Shown: positions 57,176 through 64,000 of the stretch, piece after piece | Layout of the letters: each line of letters opens with the position of its first letter | Position numbering within the stretch: position 1 is the stretch's first letter | Assembly (NCBI GenBank): GCA_027487485.1 | Contig: JAIYDN010000095.1 | Span: 1 to 64,000, forward strand | DNA length: 64,000 nucleotides | Reading direction: 5' to 3' | DNA from: Planctomycetaceae bacterium | GTDB lineage: Bacteria > Planctomycetota > Planctomycetia > Pirellulales > Pirellulaceae | The notes under the pieces: model-generated | Told to the model about the DNA's origin: nothing | The model's input: the letters and a program-made list of their open reading frames with translations, nothing else | The model's database searches: none | Program-made: the position numbers and the translations under genes

Positions 57176-59560
57176 ATGCGGCTAGTTTATTTGCGTGTTG
57201 TGGCTTGTGCATATGCGGCGCTTGCCATGGGGGCGGTGTTTAGCCCACTGTCATACGGTCAATCGCCGGCGGGCAACGTCAAAGCTCTGGACCGCAGCGT
57301 GCTGCCGATTCACGAGCCTGATCGTCCGTTTTATAAGGAACTCGACGCGAGGACTGCAAAGCCGCCAGCGAGGTGGGATGTAAAGGCTCCTGAGGGGGCA
57401 CCGAACGTTGTGGTTGTATTGATTGACGATATCGGTTTCGGCCACTCGAGCGCTTTCGGTGGTCCGTGCGTTATGCCGACCTTGGAACGGCTCGCCAACA
57501 ATGGGCTCAAGTACAACCGCTTTCATACCACAGCACTCTGCAGTCCAACGCGAACGGCGTTGTTGACTGGGTACAATCACCATAGCAATAATGCCGGAGC
57601 GATTATGGAGGTGGCGACTGCATATCCTGGAAATACGGGTATTCGTCCACAAAGCATTACGCCCATGGCGGAGGTGCTGCGCATGAACGGATACTCAACC
57701 TCTGCGTGGGGCAAGTACCACGAAACACCACCTTGGGAAGTGAGTGTGAGCGGTCCGTTTGACCGCTGGCCAACCAGGTCGGGTTTTGATGAGTTTTACG
57801 GCTTCATCGGCGGTGAGACCAATCAGTGGGATCCGATGATTGTTCATGGCACAACCCCGATGCGCAAGCCCGAGGGTGAAGAGGACTATCACTTTACGAC
57901 CGACATGACGGAACAGGCCATCTCGTGGATGCGATCGCAGCAATCGTTGACTCCTGAGAAGCCGTTTTTCATGTACTTTGCAACGGGTGGCACACATGCC
58001 CCACACCATGCGCCAAAAGAATGGATCGACAAGTACCAAGGCAAGTTCGATATGGGCTGGGACAAGCTGCGTGAACAGACGCTTGCCCGACAGATTGAAC
58101 TAGGGGTGGTTCCCAAGGGGACCAAGTTGGCTCCCAAACCGGAAGCGATCAAGGATTGGGATAAGTTGAGTGCGGACGAGAAGCGGCTTTTCACTCGCCA
58201 GATGGAGGTCTTCGCTGGATTCGCCTCGCATACCGACCACGAAGTAGGGCGATTGGTGCAGAGCATCGAAAACATCGGCGAACTCGATAACACGCTGATC
58301 ATCTATGTGGTCGGTGACAACGGTGCGAGCGCAGAAGGTGGCATGTTGGGTATGTTCAACGAAGGGACTTATTTCAACGGAGTCGCAGAGACGACCGAGT
58401 TCATGCTCGGTAAGATCGATCAATGGGGCGGCCCCGAATGCTTTAACCACTTTGCTGCCGGTTGGGCTGTCGCTGGAAACACTCCGTTTACTTGGACCAA
58501 GCAAGTTGCCAGCAACTTTGGTGGGACCAGAAATGGTGTGGTTTATCACTGGCCAGCAGGGATTAAGTCCAAGGGGCAGGTTCGTGATCAATTCCATCAC
58601 GTGGTCGATTTGGCGCCGACCGTTTTTGAAGCGGCAAAGATCCCGGCTCCTAAGGAAGTGAATGGCGTCAAGCAACTACCGATCGAAGGAGTCAGCATGG
58701 CTTACAGCTTCGATGCACCCAAGGCGGAAGATCGTCGTAAAACCCAGTACTTCGAAATAGCGGGTAACCGTGCTGTGTACCATGACGGTTGGTTCGCCGG
58801 TACGATTCACAAGGCACCGTGGGAAGCCCAGCCCCGCCATTCTTTGCTCGACGATGCTTGGGAGTTATATCACGTCGATAATGATTTTAGCATGAGCAAG
58901 AATCTGGCCGCTGAAAACCCGGGCAAGCTTAAGGAACTGCAGGCATTGTTCACCAAGGAAGCTATTGATCACCATGTCTTGCCGATCGACGACCGAACCA
59001 TCGAACGATTTGATCCGAAGGTCGCCGGACGCCCCGATTTGATGGATGGACGGAAGAAACTAACCGTTTACCCCGGAATGGTTTTTCTGGCTGAGAATGC
59101 ATTTATCAACGTGAAGAACTCTTCGGTAAACATGGTCGCCGATGTGGAGGTTAAAGGAGAGAAGAACCATGGTGTGCTCGTAGCGCAAGGCGGTCGCTTT
59201 GGCGGATGGGCCTTCTGGGTGGATCATGGCCGGCCGATGTACTCCTACAACTTCCTAGGCTTGGAAGTCTTCCAGGTTGCTGGTAGTCAAGCGATGTCCG
59301 ACGGCAAACACACCCTCAAAATGGCCTTTGATTACGATGCGAATCAGGGGCGAGGTGCAGGCGGAATCGCCACGCTTTTCATCGATGGCAAGAAAGTAGG
59401 CGAGGGGAAAATTGGCAAGACGCACGCCAATGTTTTTTCGCTCGACGACACGGCGGATACCGGTGTCGATACGGGAACCCCTGTGGATGAAGCCTACGGT
59501 GAGGGACGCAAGAACGCATTCTCCGGCCAGCTCAGTCAGGTGAGCATCGAATTGAAGTAA
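57176..59560 (+). CDS. Secreted arylsulfatase (AtsA-like, type I formylglycine sulfatase)
   Basis: The ATG has GGGGAG 7 nt upstream. The 794-residue protein has a signal peptide (cleavage near residue 29), metal-binding D84-D85 in VVLIDDIGFG, and the sulfatase signature C122-S-P-T-R126 whose Cys becomes formylglycine (C-x-[PA]-[ST]-R type), followed by TALLTGYNHH. Downstream are GKYHETPPWE, HAPHHAPKEWIDKY, GDNGASAEGG and a C-terminal beta-domain (about 645-794). Length and order resemble mycobacterial and pseudomonad AtsA. It removes sulfate from an exported substrate, probably a marine-type or host polysaccharide. The formylglycine-generating enzyme is not in the window. Confidence 0.93.
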   Translation: MRLVYLRVVACAYAALAMGAVFSPLSYGQSPAGNVKALDRSVLPIHEPDRPFYKELDARTAKPPARWDVKAPEGAPNVVVVLIDDIGFGHSSAFGGPCVMPTLERLANNGLKYNRFHTTALCSPTRTALLTGYNHHSNNAGAIMEVATAYPGNTGIRPQSITPMAEVLRMNGYSTSAWGKYHETPPWEVSVSGPFDRWPTRSGFDEFYGFIGGETNQWDPMIVHGTTPMRKPEGEEDYHFTTDMTEQAISWMRSQQSLTPEKPFFMYFATGGTHAPHHAPKEWIDKYQGKFDMGWDKLREQTLARQIELGVVPKGTKLAPKPEAIKDWDKLSADEKRLFTRQMEVFAGFASHTDHEVGRLVQSIENIGELDNTLIIYVVGDNGASAEGGMLGMFNEGTYFNGVAETTEFMLGKIDQWGGPECFNHFAAGWAVAGNTPFTWTKQVASNFGGTRNGVVYHWPAGIKSKGQVRDQFHHVVDLAPTVFEAAKIPAPKEVNGVKQLPIEGVSMAYSFDAPKAEDRRKTQYFEIAGNRAVYHDGWFAGTIHKAPWEAQPRHSLLDDAWELYHVDNDFSMSKNLAAENPGKLKELQALFTKEAIDHHVLPIDDRTIERFDPKVAGRPDLMDGRKKLTVYPGMVFLAENAFINVKNSSVNMVADVEVKGEKNHGVLVAQGGRFGGWAFWVDHGRPMYSYNFLGLEVFQVAGSQAMSDGKHTLKMAFDYDANQGRGAGGIATLFIDGKKVGEGKIGKTHANVFSLDDTADTGVDTGTPVDEAYGEGRKNAFSGQLSQVSIELK

Positions 59561-59806
59561 GGCAGCTCTCAGGTGCTGTCTGGCGCACCAAACCTGTTGC
59601 GACGTGTCGGGACGAGCCCGACCGTCGCGGGAGCGTGCGTGCGGAGCCCGCTTGAGCAACGCGAAGCTCTGCCTCGTGCCTAAGCTTCGCAATAGGTTTG
59701 GTGTTCTACCCTAGTTTGCATTAAACGAGCCTGCGGCTCTGCGGACAACCGGGGCTGGCGCCCAACCGGCTAGGTGGTCGGGCTGTTACAGATGCTGGTG
59801 GCTTAT
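59561..59806. repeat. Spacer between convergent genes with inverted repeat
   Basis: CACCAAACCTGTTGCG (59586-59602) and CGCAATAGGTTTGGTG (59686-59703) are imperfect inverted repeats about 85 bp apart; the right arm is the motif seen at 34589. CCGGGGCTGGCGCCC follows. No gene is seen. Confidence 0.6.
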
Positions 59807-61597
59807 CTACTCACGTCGCAAGCTAAACGCGGTGTAGTGCAGTCCGTCTTCTTCTTCGGTAACGAACGCACCTGACGGAGCCAAGTACTTCGCGATGACT
59901 TCGAACGGTGGAAGTTCTTTGCTTTTTAAGGCCGCCACAAGCGACGAAAAGAATGGATTGTTGGTTGCCATCTGTTCAAGGCGATTGACGTTCTCAGGAT
60001 CGTTGGCAAGGTCGTAGAACAATCGAAGCGATTCTTCGGGGCGTTGATAGAAGATAATCGACGTCTCTTTGTCCTTGATCTGAGATTTAATGCGATCTTG
60101 AACCAGCTTAAATTCGATCGAATCGCTCAGCAGATCATCGCCACTGGAGTCCGTGCTGATGGCTTGTTCGATCGATTGCAACGAGTCACTAAACATCAGC
60201 ACGTTTCCAACCATGCCGAAGGTTGGCTGAGGTGCCCGAACTGTGTTATTGTTATTCGCAAATTCAAGCCAGTAAATCGTCGAATCCCCGATGAGCTTGG
60301 AAGTCCATCGTGCGTCTCCCGTTTTGGCTTTTTCGAAAAACTTGGGTAAAACATCTGTCTTCATACGTTGTGCGTCAACGATGTGGATTCCGAACAAATT
60401 GCTTTGGCTGTTGATTCGCTTGGGGGGCAGGATCAATTGAACTAGGGACACGCGACCTTCCAGTTGTTCAAAGACATCCTTTCGCAAGTCAACGCCCAGC
60501 TGCTTGCTGCCATTGGCGACTACGTTGTTCTCGAAGAAGTTTTCACCGCCAAAGGTGTCAGCGATTTCAGCGATAGCCTTGATCGTCTTCGCGAAATCCC
60601 AGTTCATGGTTCCGTAGCTTACGACTTGGTCGTTTACCCATGTTTCCGGTTCGGTAGGACCGCTCTTGGGTCGTACAGCACGCAAGACCCCTTTGCGGTT
60701 TGTGTCTAGCAACAAGTGGGCATGAATAATCGAATCAAAATCGTTGGGAGCCATGATCGCGCTTCCGCCAATCCCTTTGATCCCTTCGATACCGAGCGAC
60801 TTGAGCGTTCCAAGAACGAACAAGGTGCTGGCGTTTTGTTTTGCGCTTTCGCGATAGAGAGCGATCGGGTTCACATAGAATGAAACCTGAGGTCTTTCGC
60901 CGGCGGTTCCGACACATCGGCTTAAGATCGAGGTGAATTCGCGGTTGTCCGACAATGGTTTGTGATCGATCCCGCTCCCTTGCCATATTTGTGCCAGCGA
61001 TTCAGCTTGATCGGGAGAGGATGCAAAGACAAGCACTCCGGAATCGACGAAGTAACCAAACGCTGCACGTGTCCCGCCACTGAACATGGTGACCGTTATC
61101 TTTCCGATTTCCTTGGTCTTTTTCTCTGCACCTTGAGACTGCAGTCTTTCTTCCAGGCGTCCAACCATGATCTCCAAAGCAGGAAGCTCGTCGCCGGCTT
61201 CAATGAGTCCGCAGAAAACGGGCTCTTTCTTGGTTGGGACCAAAGCGATGGCCAACTCGCCGTTCGGGATCGAGAGCAATTCGTCAAGGTTGACCCCAAC
61301 CACGTTTTGCATACCCTGGACCAGTTGGCTGAAGGTCGAATAGAACGTACCGATCATCGGTTTCAGTTGCGGATCTTCTCCCAGTCGTCCCATGCTGGTT
61401 TGGGAAAGCTTGTCTTTGAGATCCCGCGTATCGTCAACTCGGACGTACAGTAACGTTTTCTCTGGGAACAGGCGTGGTGCCGATGGCCGTTGTCCAAAGG
61501 CCAAGGCCGGCAACCAGCAGGTAAAGGTGGTGCCCAAGGCAAAAAACGCAAGGCCCTTTAGCATCCGGGAGGTTGGGAGAAGACTTGAACTTTTCAT
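59807..61597 (-). CDS. Secreted DUF3352-like protein
   Basis: The 596-residue protein has a signal peptide (MLKGLAFFALGTTFTCWLPALAFG, start possibly at the second ATG, residue 12) and the features of a planctomycete DUF3352-like family: PEKTLLYVRVDDTRDLKDKL, then LSIPNGELAIALVPTKKEP, alternating short strands and helices, and repeated FGYFVDSGVLVFASSPDQAESL/GNVLMFSDSLQSIEQAI blocks. Function is not known. Location outside the cytoplasm is inferred. It is convergent with the sulfatase and lies about 120 bp from the dGTPase gene on the same strand. Confidence 0.7.
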   Translation of the reverse strand: MKSSSLLPTSRMLKGLAFFALGTTFTCWLPALAFGQRPSAPRLFPEKTLLYVRVDDTRDLKDKLSQTSMGRLGEDPQLKPMIGTFYSTFSQLVQGMQNVVGVNLDELLSIPNGELAIALVPTKKEPVFCGLIEAGDELPALEIMVGRLEERLQSQGAEKKTKEIGKITVTMFSGGTRAAFGYFVDSGVLVFASSPDQAESLAQIWQGSGIDHKPLSDNREFTSILSRCVGTAGERPQVSFYVNPIALYRESAKQNASTLFVLGTLKSLGIEGIKGIGGSAIMAPNDFDSIIHAHLLLDTNRKGVLRAVRPKSGPTEPETWVNDQVVSYGTMNWDFAKTIKAIAEIADTFGGENFFENNVVANGSKQLGVDLRKDVFEQLEGRVSLVQLILPPKRINSQSNLFGIHIVDAQRMKTDVLPKFFEKAKTGDARWTSKLIGDSTIYWLEFANNNNTVRAPQPTFGMVGNVLMFSDSLQSIEQAISTDSSGDDLLSDSIEFKLVQDRIKSQIKDKETSIIFYQRPEESLRLFYDLANDPENVNRLEQMATNNPFFSSLVAALKSKELPPFEVIAKYLAPSGAFVTEEEDGLHYTAFSLRRE

Positions 61598-61719
61598 AAT
61601 GATGGGTTTCGTGGGACGGAATTGATGGAGTGCTTAGGATTCGTTGAAAGAGGTGCTGTTAAAAGCTAGGCATTGGGCATTCGTTTTTCGGTGTGCGATC
61701 TTGGAACTTTGGATGATGT

Positions 61720-62883
61720 CTAGCTCCAGTCTTGGGCAGATTCTCTGCCGAGTTCGACCATGGCAACGTATTGTTCATCGCAAAATCGATCGGTCATGCC
61801 AGCCAAATAAATGGCGACGGTATGTTCGATACCGGATTCGTTCACCATGCGTTTGAATCGCTCGGGTAGGCGTTGCGGGTAGGCTTTCAAAAGTCGAAAA
61901 AGTTGGTTCAGCCGAGTTGCAGCGCGCGATCGAACTTCGATCAGACGCGGGTGGCGATAAACCTGCTCAAACAAGAAGGCTTCCAATTCGCGTTTGTCGG
62001 ATTCCAGTTCAGGTGACATTTGCAATTGGATGCCGACATCTTGAACGGACTTGCTGTCCAGCTCCGTTGCGTCGGCCAATTGCAACATTGCGTGCTGGAT
62101 AAAATCACCCATCTGCAGGTCGATCAAGGAATGCACCAAGATTTGTCGCCTATGAGCCGTGTTCCCCTGATCCATAGAAGTGAATCTCATGACTCGTTGG
62201 ACCAACCCCAGTCCTTGGAGTTGATTCCAATGGAGCAGGCCAAGCTTCAGGGCGTCGTCCAAATCGTGAGCATCGTAGGCGATGCTATCGCAGGCGTCGA
62301 CAACTTGGATTTCCAACATAGGAACTGTTCCACTGTTTTTGTCAGATCGAAATTGTTGACCTTCAAGCACTTCGTGAGTTAGGTTCAGGCCGGGGTACGA
62401 TGTGTGTCGCTGTTCAATTCGGTTGACCAGTTCCAGTGCAAAAGCATTATGAGAGAATCCACCGTGATCTTTCACGCAAGCATCCAGAACATCTTCACCG
62501 CAATGCCCAAAGGGCGGATGGCCAATATCGTGGAGCAGCGCCATTGCCTCGATGAGATCTTCGTTGAGTCGCAAAGTGCGGCCGACAGTGCGAGCCAGCG
62601 ACGCTACTTCGTTGGTGTGAGTTAAACGCGTTCGGTGATAATCGCCCATGTCCCCGGTAAAGACTTGCATCTTTCCGCTCAGGCGCCGAAAAGCAGCGCT
62701 GTGCAAGACACGATCGCGATCCCGCTGAAATGGTCCCCGGTAGGGATGGGATTCTTCTTGGACCGCTCGGCCTTCGGAGTGAATCGAGAACATCGCATAG
62801 GGGGCAAGCAGCAATCGTTCACGAGCTTGCCAGGATAAGGAAGGCTCGATGCAGCGCGTTAGCGGGTACGTTGGCAGTGTCAT
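61720..62883 (-). CDS. dgt: Deoxyguanosinetriphosphate triphosphohydrolase-like protein (HD domain)
   Basis: The 387-residue protein has the dGTPase layout: DRDRVLHSAAFRRLSGKMQVF at 55-75, H89 in RTRLTHTNEVA, the HD pair H118-D119 in LLHDIGHPPFGHCGE, and a later GGFSHNAFALELVNRIE block, with a D-type metal ligand in DSIAYDAHDLDDA. It hydrolyses dNTPs to nucleosides and triphosphate. The subgroup resembles short Dgt proteins rather than E. coli Dgt. No clear ribosome site is visible. Confidence 0.9.
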   Translation of the reverse strand: MTLPTYPLTRCIEPSLSWQARERLLLAPYAMFSIHSEGRAVQEESHPYRGPFQRDRDRVLHSAAFRRLSGKMQVFTGDMGDYHRTRLTHTNEVASLARTVGRTLRLNEDLIEAMALLHDIGHPPFGHCGEDVLDACVKDHGGFSHNAFALELVNRIEQRHTSYPGLNLTHEVLEGQQFRSDKNSGTVPMLEIQVVDACDSIAYDAHDLDDALKLGLLHWNQLQGLGLVQRVMRFTSMDQGNTAHRRQILVHSLIDLQMGDFIQHAMLQLADATELDSKSVQDVGIQLQMSPELESDKRELEAFLFEQVYRHPRLIEVRSRAATRLNQLFRLLKAYPQRLPERFKRMVNESGIEHTVAIYLAGMTDRFCDEQYVAMVELGRESAQDWS

Positions 62884-63122
62884 AGGCGGAACTTAAAAAA
62901 TATATTTGAGCGGCAACTCCTTTTGCAGCTTCAGTTTAACGTCAACAGACCCAACATTTCGAGGTCAGTCTGTAAGTTTTCATCAAATCCAGCCTTGGAA
63001 TTGTCATTTTTGAGCGGTGTAGGCACCACATGCAATGGCGGCTAGACTTGCATCTATCAGTCGCGAATCGAGGTTTTGGTGCGGTTCGTGAGTCATTTCG
63101 CAGTGGAAGAAACGAGGTCATT

Positions 63123-64000
63123 GTGTCAGAAAAGGAAGAATTGCAAGAATCGGCTTTGGATCGTCAGCCGGCGCTGCTTCGGGATCGTTCCTTTTGGGGG
63201 ATCGCGTTGACTCAGTTTTTGGGTGCGTTTAACGACAATGTCTTCAAGCAAATTGTGCTGCTGCTTGCGTTGCCAGTGGCAGCCAACGCGATGGTTGCGG
63301 ATGGGGAGGCAGCGATCAATGCGATGCAGGCGAACGATGACATGCAAGGGTGGGCGACATTTGTTTTCTCCATTCCTTTTGTGGTCTTCAGTGGCTTCGC
63401 TGGATACCTTTCCGATCGTTACAGCAAAACGCCTATCATTATTTACGCCAAAGTGGCCGAGATCGTAGTCATGGTTCTCGGGCTGGTCGCATTCTTGTAC
63501 TACGGTTCCTTGGGGATGTGGGGAACGTGGACCGTCTTGTTTTTGATGGCAACCCAAAGCGCTTTCTTTGGGCCAGGAAAGTATGGGGTCTTGCCCGAAC
63601 TGTTTCGCCCGGCCGACCTTCCGAAGGCGAATGGTCTGATTCTGATGTCTACTTTCTTGGCAATTATCTTCGGGGTAACGTTTGCCGGAAAGCTCATGAC
63701 GTGGCTTGTGGGCGAGGATATGTCGAACACGGACCGGCTTTGGATTGGATCCATGATCTGTATCGTGATCGCCATTTTAGGCACGTTGTCCTCGCTTATG
63801 ATTCGTCTGACTGCACCAGCTCAGCCAAATGCGACATTGACCGCAGATGCGTTCGGTTTGAACAAAGACATCATCCAATTGCTTCGCACGGATAAGCCAC
63901 TTCTTTCGGCCTTGTTGGTGTCGTGCGTTTTCTGGATGGTGGCATCAATCGCCATGCCTGCCGTGAACCAAGCAGGACGTAACATGTTGCAATTGAGCAT
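63123..64000 (+). CDS. MFS lysophospholipid transporter-like protein, 3' end beyond the window
   Basis: The GTG at 63123 has GAGG about 6 nt upstream and the frame is open to the window end, giving at least 292 residues with no stop. The N-terminal RDRSFWGIALTQFLGAFNDNVFKQIVLLL segment is typical of LplT and of the transporter half of Aas-like lysophospholipid transporter/acyltransferase proteins. Motif-A-like GYLSDRYSKTPII and FFGPGKYGVLPELF are also present, with about eight membrane helices visible. Whether an acyltransferase domain follows cannot be seen. The upstream gene is the divergent dgt. Confidence 0.85.
   Translation, partial: MSEKEELQESALDRQPALLRDRSFWGIALTQFLGAFNDNVFKQIVLLLALPVAANAMVADGEAAINAMQANDDMQGWATFVFSIPFVVFSGFAGYLSDRYSKTPIIIYAKVAEIVVMVLGLVAFLYYGSLGMWGTWTVLFLMATQSAFFGPGKYGVLPELFRPADLPKANGLILMSTFLAIIFGVTFAGKLMTWLVGEDMSNTDRLWIGSMICIVIAILGTLSSLMIRLTAPAQPNATLTADAFGLNKDIIQLLRTDKPLLSALLVSCVFWMVASIAMPAVNQAGRNMLQLS

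Noticed and set aside
63350-63895. 181-residue plus-strand open frame at the window end
   Set aside because: It is an out-of-frame shadow of the MFS gene at 63123, which has a coherent membrane protein sequence running off the window.

Overview
The window looks like a chromosomal segment of a planctomycete, most likely a member of the Pirellulaceae (inference). The grounds are the gene families: three DUF1080 (3-keto-disaccharide hydrolase-type) domains, two large secreted PVC-type c-haem proteins, a TIGR03790-type secreted protein, an ECF sigma factor next to a Ser/Thr kinase, a BlaI/M56 pair, an AtsA-like sulfatase, an EpmB-type aminomutase, and long intergenic spacers packed with palindromic repeats such as GGCGCTAGCCGCG. 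No plasmid or phage backbone, rRNA, CRISPR array or transposase is visible.

Layout. Positions 1-3770 form a repeat island holding two tandem minus-strand cassettes, each a small helical protein followed by an overlapping nucleotidyltransferase-fold protein (toxin-antitoxin-like). A tRNA-Lys with its terminator and a TIGR03790 protein follow (3.7-6.1 kb). A BlaI repressor and an M56 sensor protease with a long C-terminal region share an operon behind a perfect 9-1-9 palindromic operator (6.5-9.7 kb). Then come a secreted PVC c-haem protein (10.1-13.1 kb), an unusual protein made of eight HNH/homing-endonuclease-associated repeats plus a Ros/MucR-like zinc finger (13.6-15.5 kb), and an ECF sigma / kinase / STN-domain operon (15.8-19.9 kb). 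A minus-strand operon encodes a P-II protein, a LolD/MacB-type ATPase, IspD and TyrS (20.2-23.3 kb), followed by a pilus-assembly-N/BON-like protein. The 25-33 kb part holds a DUF1080-sugar dehydrogenase fusion, a second kinase, an orphan secreted protein, a YbhN/MprF-type membrane protein, EpmB and GatB. The 34-38 kb part has a 250-bp tandem duplication, Ndk and TypA. A 1901-residue secreted c-haem mosaic protein follows, then HemQ, SpeA, an apparently inactive endonuclease/exonuclease/phosphatase-fold protein, an MFS transporter, a gamma carbonic anhydrase-like protein, a hemerythrin-like protein and HemB. The last 12 kb carry a DUF1080 protein next to a di-haem lipoprotein, a NagB-PIG-L fusion, a PhyH dioxygenase, the sulfatase, a DUF3352-like protein, a dGTPase-like HD protein and the start of an LplT-like transporter that runs off the end.

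How the genes fit together. Housekeeping genes (tyrS, gatB, typA, ndk, ispD, hemB, hemQ, tRNA-Lys) are mixed with a secreted apparatus for glycan oxidation and sulfate-ester removal (PVC c-haem proteins, DUF1080 proteins, sulfatase, NagB-PIG-L) and with signalling systems (BlaI/M56, ECF/kinase, P-II). HemB and HemQ belong to haem synthesis, which would supply the haem proteins.

The strongest candidates for something undescribed are: the HNH-repeat/zinc-finger array protein without a visible nuclease domain; a MITE-like family with TTTGATGTTGCGCA inverted ends and apparent 8-9 bp target duplications, carrying two unrelated cores; the repeat-flanked pair of nucleotidyltransferase cassettes; and a P-II protein with an altered T-loop in an operon with an ABC ATPase that has no permease.
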